Source: Arenibacter certesii DSM 19833 (GTDB taxonomy: Bacteria; Bacteroidota; Bacteroidia; Flavobacteriales; Flavobacteriaceae). Taken from it: 64,000 bases of DNA. The DNA lies in assembly GCF_000429545.1 (NCBI RefSeq), contig NZ_AUCB01000020.1, positions 29,415 through 93,414 of the forward strand. The letters are read 5' to 3'. The notes under the pieces are model-generated. The model saw only the letters and a list, made by a program, of their open reading frames with translations, made no database searches and was not told where the DNA came from. Below are positions 1 to 10,200 of the stretch, one piece after another; position 1 is the first letter of the stretch, and every line of letters begins with the position of its first letter. The position numbers and the translations under genes are program-made.

Positions 1-309
1 ATAGACCAGACCAGTAATAAAAATACCAATACGAGACATTTTGCCTTTTATATCATTGCTAATATTTTCAGGGTTCTTAATACTTCGCACAAACATCCAG
101 TAGGAATAACATAGCAAACCTGTACCTAGAGCGAACAGCAGCACTTGGCCAAAAGGTTGTTTTTTCAGAAACTTTAGGGCGGTATTAGTACCCGAGCTTT
201 GCCCCCCCATGTTCAAAGCAGCCAAAAGAGTAAGCAGTCCAATAATCAGATAGATAAAGCCCTTTGATATGAAACCAATAATAGCTGTGGTTTTCAACGA
301 TTCTTTCAA
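1..309 (-). CDS. DUF1206-type membrane protein, N-terminal part only
   Basis: The minus strand reads open from the window edge to position 309 (103 codons); the 3' end lies outside the window. The peptide has two hydrophobic helices, about residues 8-29 and 53-70, separated by a glycine-rich loop and followed by a basic stretch. That pattern, one pair of helices of a repeated set, fits the DUF1206 family of six-helix inner-membrane proteins of unknown function. The start is uncertain. A stop (TAA) lies five codons upstream of a TTG at 309-307 and there is no in-frame ATG before the first helix, so TTG is the best choice. The family call is from memory of its sequence style, not a search. Confidence 0.6.
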   Translation of the reverse strand, partial: MKESLKTTAIIGFISKGFIYLIIGLLTLLAALNMGGQSSGTNTALKFLKKQPFGQVLLFALGTGLLCYSYWMFVRSIKNPENISNDIKGKMSRIGIFITGLVY

Positions 310-955
310 AATTTCTGATATTTAATTCGCAAGGTTAACTTTAAGATACAATTATACACCTAAATTCATTTAATTCCGTTCTTAACTGATACTCATTCTA
401 CCTGCTTAGCACGATTTATCATACATGTAGGATGCTTTTTCCAGTAGAGTGCCATATGGTATTATGGGCGGGAGTCCGCTATATAATGACTATTAGAATA
501 AACTTATAGTTCTTATTTGAAAGAATATAATATTAGAATACTACAAAACTATTCTCAAATTTAATAATAGTCCAATAGTTGTAATTGGAACCTTTGATTG
601 TACTCCCCAAAAATAATGTAGCTTATGATACCTTTATAATTAGGCCCATCAAGATTAGGGTTATGCTGCCACCAAAGTGTACAAAATGCAATAGTAAACC
701 TACTGGACACGATCTAAAAATATTATTATTAAAAAATCATCCCATATAAGATACACTAGCTGGATTATAAGAAAAAGTGGTAAATTCCTAAATATGCTAA
801 AGGAAAATATTGTAACTTAATAGCAAGTATAACAGCAGAAATAACTTATACTACAATGTAGCAACTAGAAAACGTACGCTCCAATACCGGTTCTATAGTC
901 ATTAAGCATATTATTCGCTCCCCCTCATTGATATTCATTTTAAAAAGGGGTTCAC
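310..955. other. AT-rich intergenic region
   Basis: 646 bases between the start of the DUF1206-like gene and the next plus-strand gene. Only very short open frames are present, one of them (from about 663) encoding a peptide of fewer than 30 residues with a C-x2-C pair. I see no RNA gene, no repeat and no clear TAnnTTTG promoter. Confidence 0.5.
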
Positions 956-2725
956 ATGATAAATAATGTAAAAGCTAATCAAAATACTACTGGATTATCT
1001 CAGTATAAAAATATCAAAAATATCTGCTATCTAATTCCCGAGATAGCCAAGACATCCCACTTTATTGCCATTTTATCTTTTTGCATTCCTATGGGTGGAG
1101 GTTCGATTGCAGCAAATAATAAAAATTTCAAAATAAACTACGCTAGAAGCCTATTCGTTTTTTTAATCTTAATATACTTTTCCTTTGCTTTGCCTGCCCA
1201 AGATTCACCTCTTATTCAAAAGAATGAATCATTCGCTCTTGCCCAGGTCTATATGAACTTGTCCTTGACCGAAAAGTATTTTGATAGCCTTAGTACATCG
1301 AGGATTTCTAAGATAATTCCCTATGAAGAAAATGTATTGGAATCGTTTGAAAATAAAAAATTCATTCGCCAAAATGCCAATCTTTATAATTTTTCCTACT
1401 CTTTATTGAACTTCAACAAGGCAAAATTGCTTTTCAGAGATAGAAGGGAAGTAAATCGTGATAAACTGGTAGAATGGAAGAATGAATTGGGGCTGGCCAA
1501 TAGATACTATAAAAGGGCATTGGAAAAGCCAATGTTTACGCGTCTTGACACATCATTTTATGACCTGATAAACTTTAACCAAGACTCCGAAAAATCATTG
1601 TACTGGGGAATAGAAAATTTTAGGGCCAAATTTACGCCCTATTTCAATAATGACATCTATCCAGAATATCAAAAGCTATTTTTTAGTGCAAAACGCGCTA
1701 ACAACTTCAATTTCCTAGCACTATGGAGCAGTGCGGCTATCTATGACCTGTCCTTGGAATTTTCCATTTTAAATGCAATGGGAGAGAAAATAACTAATTA
1801 TCTAAAACCTTCGGGAGACATTATTTATACTCTAGACCGCAAGCTCGATTTAATTTCCAGATATATTCAACTTAAATATATCGCCTCAGATCAGTTTAAT
1901 AAGACATTGACCGAATTTCAAATTAGAGAACTATATGATTCTTATGATAGTTTTAATAAAGATCTGAAAGGTGAAAAGGATAGATTTATAATACAAGAAC
2001 TGAATACTGCCGTAAGTAAAACTTTGTATAATGAACTGCAAAAAAAGTATCCCCATGAGAAAGTGCAAATTGCATATAGCATCAATAATCCTTCACCTTC
2101 TGGTGTAGAGGCTATGGAATATATTAAAATTGATCAATATTTCTTTCCGGACCCTGCCCCCTTGGCTTCGGCAAATATAACCGTTGAAAATTACCAACCT
2201 AGTTCGACAGTTTTAGGTGACGTTGATACCCATATAAGTGGAATTTTGAGAACAGCGGGATATAGGAATCAATTACACTATTATTATGATCTGGACGGAT
2301 TTGCATTGGCAACAAGTTTAGAAAAATTCAATACCAATGGTTCTACTATAGCAGAGGATGAACGTTGGATAACACATCTAGGAAGTGAGGGCAAATTTTC
2401 CTATTACGAAATATTTAAATCCCTATTTTTTGAAATAGAGTCCGAGTTCAGGATGTTTGTCTTTATTGTGGCTTCTAAAAATGTAACCTTTAGTACGGAG
2501 CCACCAAGCCCTGGAGACGTGGAGTTCTTGATACAACATAGTTATGAAACTCTTCCAAAAGATTTAAAAGAGAAATCGCTACCTAATAAAAACCTAACAG
2601 TTATAGTATATTATTTTCATCAAAACGATATTGGCCAAGTACCAGAACTTGAGCTAAGCGGCACTTTAAGTGCTTTGGACCACCTGAATCTTGCAGAAAT
2701 AAACAATTTAATCCGAAATGATTGA
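956..2725 (+). CDS. Unrecognised exported or membrane-anchored protein, conflict-associated C-terminal region
   Basis: 589 residues. The first 60 are polar. A hydrophobic segment at about 64-80 ending in Ala-Gln looks like a signal peptide or anchor, so translation may really start at the ATG at 1091 (residue 46). The ATG at 956 is preceded by a purine-rich AAAAAGGGG and is kept here. The middle (90-430) is helix-rich and resembles no family I know. The last 150 residues contain an AGY...YYYDLDGFALAT...E motif followed by an Arg-Trp. I associate this pattern (AGY, GFA, TRLE, RW) with proteins encoded beside STAND NTPases and caspase-like genes in other bacteria. The gene is convergent with an nSTAND1/TIR-like pair. 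Function unknown; a role linked to that module is inference. Confidence 0.75.
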   Translation: MINNVKANQNTTGLSQYKNIKNICYLIPEIAKTSHFIAILSFCIPMGGGSIAANNKNFKINYARSLFVFLILIYFSFALPAQDSPLIQKNESFALAQVYMNLSLTEKYFDSLSTSRISKIIPYEENVLESFENKKFIRQNANLYNFSYSLLNFNKAKLLFRDRREVNRDKLVEWKNELGLANRYYKRALEKPMFTRLDTSFYDLINFNQDSEKSLYWGIENFRAKFTPYFNNDIYPEYQKLFFSAKRANNFNFLALWSSAAIYDLSLEFSILNAMGEKITNYLKPSGDIIYTLDRKLDLISRYIQLKYIASDQFNKTLTEFQIRELYDSYDSFNKDLKGEKDRFIIQELNTAVSKTLYNELQKKYPHEKVQIAYSINNPSPSGVEAMEYIKIDQYFFPDPAPLASANITVENYQPSSTVLGDVDTHISGILRTAGYRNQLHYYYDLDGFALATSLEKFNTNGSTIAEDERWITHLGSEGKFSYYEIFKSLFFEIESEFRMFVFIVASKNVTFSTEPPSPGDVEFLIQHSYETLPKDLKEKSLPNKNLTVIVYYFHQNDIGQVPELELSGTLSALDHLNLAEINNLIRND

Positions 2726-2742
2726 TTGGAATTATCTTATTC

Positions 2743-2764
2743 CTATAAACCTTTAAATTTATAG
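2743..2764. terminator. AT-rich hairpin between convergent genes
   Basis: CTATAAA (2743-2749) and TTTATAG (2758-2764) are perfect 7-bp inverted arms in the 45-bp gap between two convergent genes. There is no long U-tract and the stem is AT-only apart from one pair, so a terminator role is weakly supported. Confidence 0.3.
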
Positions 2765-2770
2765 ATGTCA

Positions 2771-4687
2771 TTACTCTTCCTTAACGAAGTCATTATATGA
2801 CAAGGAACGCCGAATTGTATCGCCTTTTTTTAAGATAATATCAATTTCATACCCAGCCGGACAATACCCCCATCCAAGATATCCAATCGAAAATGAAGAC
2901 GATGGTTCATTGGAAATCCGTACACGATCCCCAAAGCCCGGGCATAATCTGTATTGCACTTCTTTAATTTCATTTTTACGGAAAGAAGGCACATCTATCC
3001 ACATTAAATAATTTCTGTTTTTACTTTTTTGATTTTTGGCACTAACATAACCTCTTGGTTTAACAAGGGCTTCAATTGGCATATTTTGTTGCAGTTGAAG
3101 GCGCTCGATAATGACACTATCCGCCTGATTTTCAAATTTCTCCCCTCTTCCCTGCATTACAATGTTTAACAATTTCTTGGTTTGTCTTTCAGCTTTTCGT
3201 GCTTCTACCTTTTTATTTTCCGCAATTATAGTCTGTTTCCTTGTCTTGATTGCTAACTGAATTACCAAAGCAGTAAATCCTATTAAAATCACAAGGGCTG
3301 CAGCCATAATGCGCATTTTTTTCCTTTTATTGCGATTCGAAATTTCTCGTGTAATTTCGTTTTCCTTTTGCTCGTTAATAGCAGCAGTACTTTCATCAAT
3401 TCGCTTCTGTAGGTCTTTAGGTAATTTTAGGCTTTTTTGAAATGGCCTGATATAATCGATGTCATCTTGGGTAAATAGCCCTTGGCGTTCTGCATATACC
3501 ACATAAATATCTGCAGCCTTTTCTCTCATCTTCATTTCTTCGGTACGATTTTCACCCACTACGAATGCCAATGAATCGTGACTGATCTCGTATTGCGTTT
3601 CATCACCAGACTTTAGCGTACGAAGGATTCGTCTTCTCACCAGTTCTTCCAATAAATCAGGGATTGGTTTCTTGCATTTTACATCGTCATGATCCAGTTT
3701 CGCTTCTATTGCCGCGGCACTCATTGGTAGCTTCGTGAATTTCTCAGAAATCATGCTAGCCAGAAGTTCTAAGGGTACGTTTTCACCGTAAATGCCTTCC
3801 AATGCTTGTAGTTGTTTCTTCAAGAAGCTCTCCAGTATCTTCTCCAAATCATCTCCTTTTTGGATTAACTCGGCACTTAAAACGGGTAGCTCTTGGTCTT
3901 TCTTTCTACTTTGTGCCCGATCCCAAATCTCACTTAGAAACACCTGAACGTGTGCCAATTCTATTTCCTTTTTCTTATCTGGCAATCTGGACAAGATTTT
4001 TTCAGCAAGTTTCTGGCCATCATCTAACTTATAGTATTTCTTATACTCTGGAGCTTCCAATATTTTAAATATGACTTCCTCCACATTTTTCCTACCCATT
4101 TTCTCCACGCGGAATCGGTTCTGTAAAATACTTGGACATAAGGCTTCAAATTCCGACAGGTGACCAATGAATTCTTCACGCATAATGAGCATAATACGAC
4201 AAGGTACCGTATTGTGAATAAGTTTATTAATGCCTACAAAAAAAGTACGCTGTTCATCAGGGTTACCAGAGATCAGTAATTCCTCAAATTGATCGAACAA
4301 TAAATACACAGGTTGGAAGCGCTCTTTAAATAATTTCTCAACCGCCTCGGTAAACCCTATGGAAGCATCCTCTGGTAATTTGGTAACTGCATCTATGGGT
4401 ATCTTATTTTTAAGGGCACCATTAATAGCTGAAAATATGGAAGTATTGATATTCTCTGCTTTGCGAATGGTCAACGCAAACCAATCGGCATTGGAAAATC
4501 GGTTTCGAAGTCCACATTCCACCAAACTGGTCTTTCCAGAACCCGAAGGGCCATAGACCATAATATGTTTCACCCCGCTCAAGGCATTATAAAGCGCGGT
4601 GGTTTCCTTACTTCGGCCAAAGAAAACCTGGGCATCGGATTGCTGATAGGAGTCCAAGAACTTAAAAGGAGATGGAACCCTGCTCAT
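2771..4687 (-). CDS. nSTAND1-type P-loop NTPase with a membrane anchor
   Basis: 638 residues. A Walker A loop, GPSGSGKT, lies at 46-53 after an F-x-G-R motif at 23-25. The Walker B region LLFDQFEEL is at 129-137, and MREEF follows at 169-173. ISHDSLA at 368-374 marks the winged-helix region usual in STAND ATPases. One transmembrane segment at about 459-480 is followed by a 158-residue C-terminal region on the other side of the membrane. The family (nSTAND1) acts as an NTP-driven switch that assembles on sensing a trigger, often phage- or stress-related. The start ATG overlaps the stop of the upstream gene by 4 bp (ATGA), so the two are translationally coupled. That partner has a TIR-like domain, giving a split sensor/effector pair. 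The C-terminal region is unrecognised. Confidence 0.88.
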   Translation of the reverse strand: MSRVPSPFKFLDSYQQSDAQVFFGRSKETTALYNALSGVKHIMVYGPSGSGKTSLVECGLRNRFSNADWFALTIRKAENINTSIFSAINGALKNKIPIDAVTKLPEDASIGFTEAVEKLFKERFQPVYLLFDQFEELLISGNPDEQRTFFVGINKLIHNTVPCRIMLIMREEFIGHLSEFEALCPSILQNRFRVEKMGRKNVEEVIFKILEAPEYKKYYKLDDGQKLAEKILSRLPDKKKEIELAHVQVFLSEIWDRAQSRKKDQELPVLSAELIQKGDDLEKILESFLKKQLQALEGIYGENVPLELLASMISEKFTKLPMSAAAIEAKLDHDDVKCKKPIPDLLEELVRRRILRTLKSGDETQYEISHDSLAFVVGENRTEEMKMREKAADIYVVYAERQGLFTQDDIDYIRPFQKSLKLPKDLQKRIDESTAAINEQKENEITREISNRNKRKKMRIMAAALVILIGFTALVIQLAIKTRKQTIIAENKKVEARKAERQTKKLLNIVMQGRGEKFENQADSVIIERLQLQQNMPIEALVKPRGYVSAKNQKSKNRNYLMWIDVPSFRKNEIKEVQYRLCPGFGDRVRISNEPSSSFSIGYLGWGYCPAGYEIDIILKKGDTIRRSLSYNDFVKEE

Positions 4688-6642
4688 GATGTTTTAATTT
4701 TAAAGGGGTTAAAAGTTTCTTCTAGCTGTTCAAAAAGATCATCTAGTCCAGAAAGATCCGTATTGGTAGATTTTACATAAAGGGTTGGATATTTACCATG
4801 GTCATCCTCCTTAGACCCCATAGGCAATTCCTTATTATAAGGAGAATAGGTGTATTGTCTACCCTCTTTTTGATAGCCAGTGTAATGAAATATCTCTGGT
4901 GTTTGCTTTATGTTTACATCGTCGTAAACACTTTTATCTATAAGAAATGGGGATAGCGAGATATAGGAGTCTTTGTCCACAATATTTCGTAAGCAGGCCG
5001 CCAGTACATTGCCTCTAAACAATAAAATGCTTTTACTATAGGTAAATGAACCCTTTACTTGAATGGTTTTAGTCTTATCTGTAACGCTACTTTTGTTATA
5101 GACACTATGCAATTCTGCATAACGATGTAGATAGGTTTCATCGGACCCTATACGGTAATTTAGGTTGATATCATTTATGGATACGAGGCGGTAATTGGCT
5201 AAGAACGATAAATTTTTTAGCCAGTAGATAAGAGCTGTCAAATACTCTTCCATTAATAAATGAAACGCCTCATTTTTTTGAGTGGTACCAGAGAGTAAAT
5301 TGCGACGTTCAGACTCTAAAAAAAATGCGGTACCAAAAAGATCGGAATCTGTTTCTCTAAGTTTCTCTACAAATGTATAGATTTCAGGAACAAAACTATT
5401 TTCACCTATAAAATCAGAGGTCGTAAGAAGCAGACTGGTATAATCAAAATCAAGATATTCTTCATCACCCAACTGTAGAAAACTAGAGATAATACCCAGT
5501 TTTGGGGGTTCCTCCAATTCTAACAATTGTGCCATCTGGATATAGCATAAATATCGCAAGGATGCTTCGTAGGCTTCAACCATAAAAGAAAATGCATATA
5601 TCGTTTTTTCCCGACCAGAAGGGGTGCACATTTTTTGTAGAAAGACTTGTATGAGCCAATCATAATTGTGGAAGATTTCTATAGGGTCATCCCCAACAGG
5701 AATACCTTCTTTTAGTAAGTCTTTACCAAGACTTTTAATCCATTCATCTCCAGACCCCACTAAATTTTGAGATAATGAAGTTGGTAAGGATTGATCGCGT
5801 CCCGCTTGACCCATTAAATACCCAAAATTGGCATTTGTGATAGACCCTATATTATATACTTTATCTGCAGTCTGAACAGATTTAGTTGCTTGCTGCTCCA
5901 TTAGTGCCTGCAAGGCATCAAGTTTTCTTTCTACTTCATGTAATTGGCCGTCTACGTTTACCGTTATAGAACTTTCAGAAACCCCTTGGATAATTATGTT
6001 ATTACTACCTTTAACAGTTGTGTTTTGGGTGATATTATCACCAACATGCACATCACCACCAGCAGTGATGTTAGAATCTATAACCGCATTTTTAACATTA
6101 AAATAATTGGTAACTGCCTCCTGTGTCCTGACCTTTATTTCATTTTGAAACTCAAGATGTCCCTTGTCCTCAAGACGGTCTAATTGTTGTCGGAATTGTA
6201 ATTTAAGGTTATCTATATTGGAATATGAGGTATAAAAATGCCCCAGTTTGGACAAGCGATCTTTAAATGAAACAAGGTCTTTTGCCAATTGATCGGAAGG
6301 ATCTGGTTGGGGTGCGCCAGATTTGAAATAGGTATATATCAATGGGCTTCCCGTCTCCTTGAAATGGGATAGAGCGGTGTCAAATTCCTCTTGGGTATAT
6401 TTTCCGGCCTTGGTATAAAATAAACAGATTACAATATGAGCCGTCTTGATTGCTTCGTTGTATTCGTCCTGAAGTCTCGTCTCTGATACCACATCCAGAA
6501 AGTATTCCCATTGAATTAACTCAAGATAGACCCCATTTTTATGCAACCGATCATTTTCTACACTTAGATATTCTCGGAACTCTTTTCTATCTGCTACTAA
6601 CTCTGAGGAAGATGCTATAAAAATTTTGATGGTAGACGCCAT
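4684..6642 (-). CDS. TIR-like (DUF4062-like) N-terminal domain protein coupled to the STAND NTPase
   Basis: 652 residues. The first 110 form an alternating beta/alpha domain starting IFIASSSEL (7-15), with an acidic pair in TQEEFD (83-88). This is the shape of TIR-like/DUF4062 domains found in conflict systems. Residues about 180-235 are unusual: short Asn/Gly/Val-rich repeats (GGDVHVGDN, GSNNIIIQG) like a small beta-helix, then a short coiled coil at 236-255. The rest is helical and unrecognised. No signal peptide or membrane helix is visible, so it should be cytosolic. It is the first gene of a two-gene operon, with the nSTAND1 gene overlapping its stop by 4 bp. The likely role is the effector or sensor arm gated by that NTPase. 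NADase activity is not established: I cannot confirm the catalytic Glu. Confidence 0.8.
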   Translation of the reverse strand: MASTIKIFIASSSELVADRKEFREYLSVENDRLHKNGVYLELIQWEYFLDVVSETRLQDEYNEAIKTAHIVICLFYTKAGKYTQEEFDTALSHFKETGSPLIYTYFKSGAPQPDPSDQLAKDLVSFKDRLSKLGHFYTSYSNIDNLKLQFRQQLDRLEDKGHLEFQNEIKVRTQEAVTNYFNVKNAVIDSNITAGGDVHVGDNITQNTTVKGSNNIIIQGVSESSITVNVDGQLHEVERKLDALQALMEQQATKSVQTADKVYNIGSITNANFGYLMGQAGRDQSLPTSLSQNLVGSGDEWIKSLGKDLLKEGIPVGDDPIEIFHNYDWLIQVFLQKMCTPSGREKTIYAFSFMVEAYEASLRYLCYIQMAQLLELEEPPKLGIISSFLQLGDEEYLDFDYTSLLLTTSDFIGENSFVPEIYTFVEKLRETDSDLFGTAFFLESERRNLLSGTTQKNEAFHLLMEEYLTALIYWLKNLSFLANYRLVSINDINLNYRIGSDETYLHRYAELHSVYNKSSVTDKTKTIQVKGSFTYSKSILLFRGNVLAACLRNIVDKDSYISLSPFLIDKSVYDDVNIKQTPEIFHYTGYQKEGRQYTYSPYNKELPMGSKEDDHGKYPTLYVKSTNTDLSGLDDLFEQLEETFNPFKIKTS

Positions 6643-7244
6643 ACATTAATGGTTTTTATTTAACTGATTTTTTTAGGCTGTCAAAATACCTACAGCCTTT
6701 ATGCTACCAAAAAACTCCTGCATTTAAACTTCTAGCCCTCTTAATTACGCAAGTCTGCCATTTTAAATTGGTTTCATGTTTTACTCATTATTTGGAGTTA
6801 ATGCGATATAATTTTTTTCTGGTTGTAATACCTCGTCACTAAATACGCCTCTGTTAAAGAAGGAGAACAAATGGAAAGAAGTCCTTTCCCATTTTGGAAA
6901 ACACCTTCTAATCTGGAGATTGCGTGTTCGTTTAATAATCTTGGTTTCAATAATTAACTTTGAAAAATTCAAACTTTTCATATCCCCATTTACAGTAAAA
7001 TGGAACACCCTTTATTGGCTTACATTTAGGACGCCGTGGCTGTCCATGTATCAGGTTACAAAATAACCACAACTTAAGGGCAATCGTATGAAATTAGATA
7101 GGGGGGAATATATTTTTTGACGGTATCTTAACTACCAACCTCAACTTTAAACATTAATCCTACCTCAATTTACTGATTTTTATTGTTAATCCGAACCGTT
7201 AAGATTGATTTATTCTGAAGTGCTTGCCCAAGAAAATCCTAATA
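6643..7244. other. Intergenic region with one doubtful short frame
   Basis: 602 bases between the TIR-like gene and the end of the amidohydrolase/S41 gene. A 75-codon minus-strand frame (6781-7008) is rich in Phe, Lys and Asn, has no recognisable motif and is not called as a gene. The rest has no clear hairpin, repeat or promoter match. Confidence 0.45.
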
Positions 7245-10200
7245 TTAACTACCCAAGCTCAAAAGTGTATCCATAGCCTTATTGATTAAGTCCACGTTTC
7301 CAAATAACAGATCATTTTTTGTAGTCTTATGTAGTACGTCTGGAACAATACCTAAATCTTCAATAGGTTCGTCATTTTTTCTTAAAATCCGACGCACTGC
7401 TACACTTAAATTAGCTCCTTTAGGCATTGGTTTTAGAGCTATCGCTTCAGAATCTTGGTCCGCTAGGAGATTCCTCAATATTTCATGGCTCCAAACGTTT
7501 GCACCACCGGCGCCAGTATTGGCATGAACCCCGATAATTTGCCCAAGACCATGGTCTTGAAAACCTGCAGCGAACATATCTGCGGCACTATAGCATAACG
7601 CATCCGTAATTAAAACCTTTGGTTTGGCGAAAATACATTCTAGCGGATCACCCTTGTCTAGTTTAGTAATAGGATAACCCCTAGAATAACGATCTCCAGT
7701 AACTTTGGAAAGGTTGATGGAACGGATCCAATCGGATAAATCTATAACACCGTTATTATTACCGTATTTCTCGCAGAGCTGAAGCGTAAGATCCGAATTG
7801 ATAAACTGCGCTCTTTGCAATTCTATAGGTCCCCCAGCCAAATATGCCAGTAAAAGTTCACTCGCAGTAATTAATCCACCACCATTACCTCTAATATCCA
7901 ATATAAGTCCAGCTATATTTTTCAATTCTAAAACCCTAAGAACCATACTAAAATCCGTTACAAATTTTTCAGCATTGGAAGCGGCGAAACTATAAATTCG
8001 GATATACCCAAAGTTTTGATTTCCCTCCGTATCCTGCACCACTTTTCCCTTCATCAAATCTGGATAGTTCTCTGGACGTGTCCAGGAACTCTTTTTTTTG
8101 GGTTTGCTTTTTCTGGATGCACCTCCATAGAGTGTAGCCTTTAATCCGTTCACCGATAAGGTGTCGTAATCAAACCCATAAGACATCATGGTAGCGTTCC
8201 TTTCCTGTTTATCCAAATCGAAATGAGGCGGGTGATAAGACACCAGCCATTCAAATTCCAACTCTATATTTGATTTGGTAGTTTGATTGTAACATACCAA
8301 TCGCACCCTATGTTCATCTGGCGGATTGGATGTTCCTAAAGACCGTATGGTCAAGGTATCCAGACCCCTTGCGTTTCTGGCCACCTCATTGCTCCCCGAC
8401 TGATTTTCCGAATTAAGCGCGATCGCTTTTTTAATGGGAATGTTATTCCAGTATAATACCTCCAATCCTATTTTATATTCTGGTCTGTCATTTAAAATCT
8501 CCTTAAAATAGGTAGTTATGATATATTTCGGTTCACTATCGTATGGCGTGGGATAATACTCCTCTATTAGAAATGGCAAAAAAGCAAACCTATTTTTGTA
8601 AGGTTGGGGAAGGATATATTTGGTATGCAAATCCCGAAGTGAACTAAATATATCTAACAGTTCATGGTGGAATTTATGATCGTCTTCTAAATGCTCTGGA
8701 TGGTATCTAGCATCGTTTCTAATGTTTCGTTTCATCAAATCAATTCTATGAACTGGATTTACGGCGTACATGGATCTTTTCATAACCTGGTGCACATATA
8801 CTTCCTCAAGGATAATCTTCACCTGGTCTAGAATGCACAACTTATCACTTACAGATAGATTACTGGACGATTTTAAGAAGCGCTCCAAAGTAATGGGTTC
8901 CTCCAAATTTGTTACTTTTAGTCCCTCAATATCATAGTCGCTATGGGACAATGAAAGGGAAGAGCGGTCATAGAAATCTGGAAGTCCTTTTCTAACATAT
9001 TCTGGCAAGGGATGGAAACTCATTCTTCTAAAATGCTCGTCATCCTCAATAACGGTCAGCTTATCCAAGGGCAGGGGTTCCGCTAGCTCACTGAAGGGTA
9101 TGCCTCTTCCCCACTCCAACTGCCCTTCCTCCAGACCTGTACCAGCGCCATCATGCTCATCTGTCACTAAAATCCATTCCGTATTCAAGGGATTATCGGA
9201 AGCGGACAGCAAGGCATTACCATGGGCTTCCTCCAACTTAGTTGCCAGTACGTTTAAATTTTGTAGCCCACTGGCTATTTTATCATGGGCCATTTTTAAA
9301 GAAATATCTTGGAGCATATTATCGGGATCGGATTCTTTCAGGTAGAGGTATCTAGTGGAATTGCCAATCTTAAATTTTTCAATATGTGCTGAATTAAAAT
9401 TAAATTTTTTCATAATTCTACTTTGGGCACACCTGGGCACCCCATTGATGAAAATCCCCAGTAAACTGATTTCCGTAGCTTGGATGAGCTTATAAAAAGG
9501 GTCACCGGTATACCCATGGACAATAAGCATATCGGCTTTCATCCCCACCTCAAGGGAGCCTAATGCAGCCTCCCAACCTAATATTTTGGCGGGATTGCAT
9601 GTAACCATTCGTACCAGTTCCTCATTGGAAAAAACGGGCTCATCATATTCATGTTCACTTACTAGATAGGCAACCTTTAACTCTTCTAAGAGATTTTTGC
9701 TACCACTTGGCGACCAATCGGATCCCAAGGCGATTAATATGTTGTTTTCCTTGGCCGACTTTATATGGGCCGTACCCCCATATAGAACCAAATTACTCAG
9801 TGGAGACCAAGTCATGGAACCTCCATGGTCTCCCAAAATCTTAAAATCTTCCGGTTCCAAGCCAGCACAATGAATACCGTTTAACTTTGGGGTAATAGCC
9901 CATTGGTGGTCATTGATCTTTAGATTGGTAAAAAAGGACCGTGCCCTTTCATCCACTCCCTCCGCTAGGTGCAATAACCTTGTCTTAATTTCAGACAAGG
10001 AATCTTTAAACGCTTGGGCACCACCAGATGTTACATCTGCAATTTTGGTGAGCGCCTCAGGCAAATCATCCTCATTGGTCTCCTCCACATTCCTAATAAT
10101 TCCATGAAATACTTTTTTCGTAAGGCTAGAATTGGCCAAAGTAATGCCTTGGGATGTAGTTACTCCACCTACCAAACATTTACATTCCACATATCTTACT

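Noticed and set aside
663..746. Very short frame with a C-x2-C pair, a possible transposase remnant
   Set aside because: Fewer than 30 codons, stops in all continuations, and no inverted repeats around it.
6781..7008. 75-codon minus-strand open frame
   Set aside because: No motif, no promoter or start context, and a composition like AT-rich non-coding DNA.
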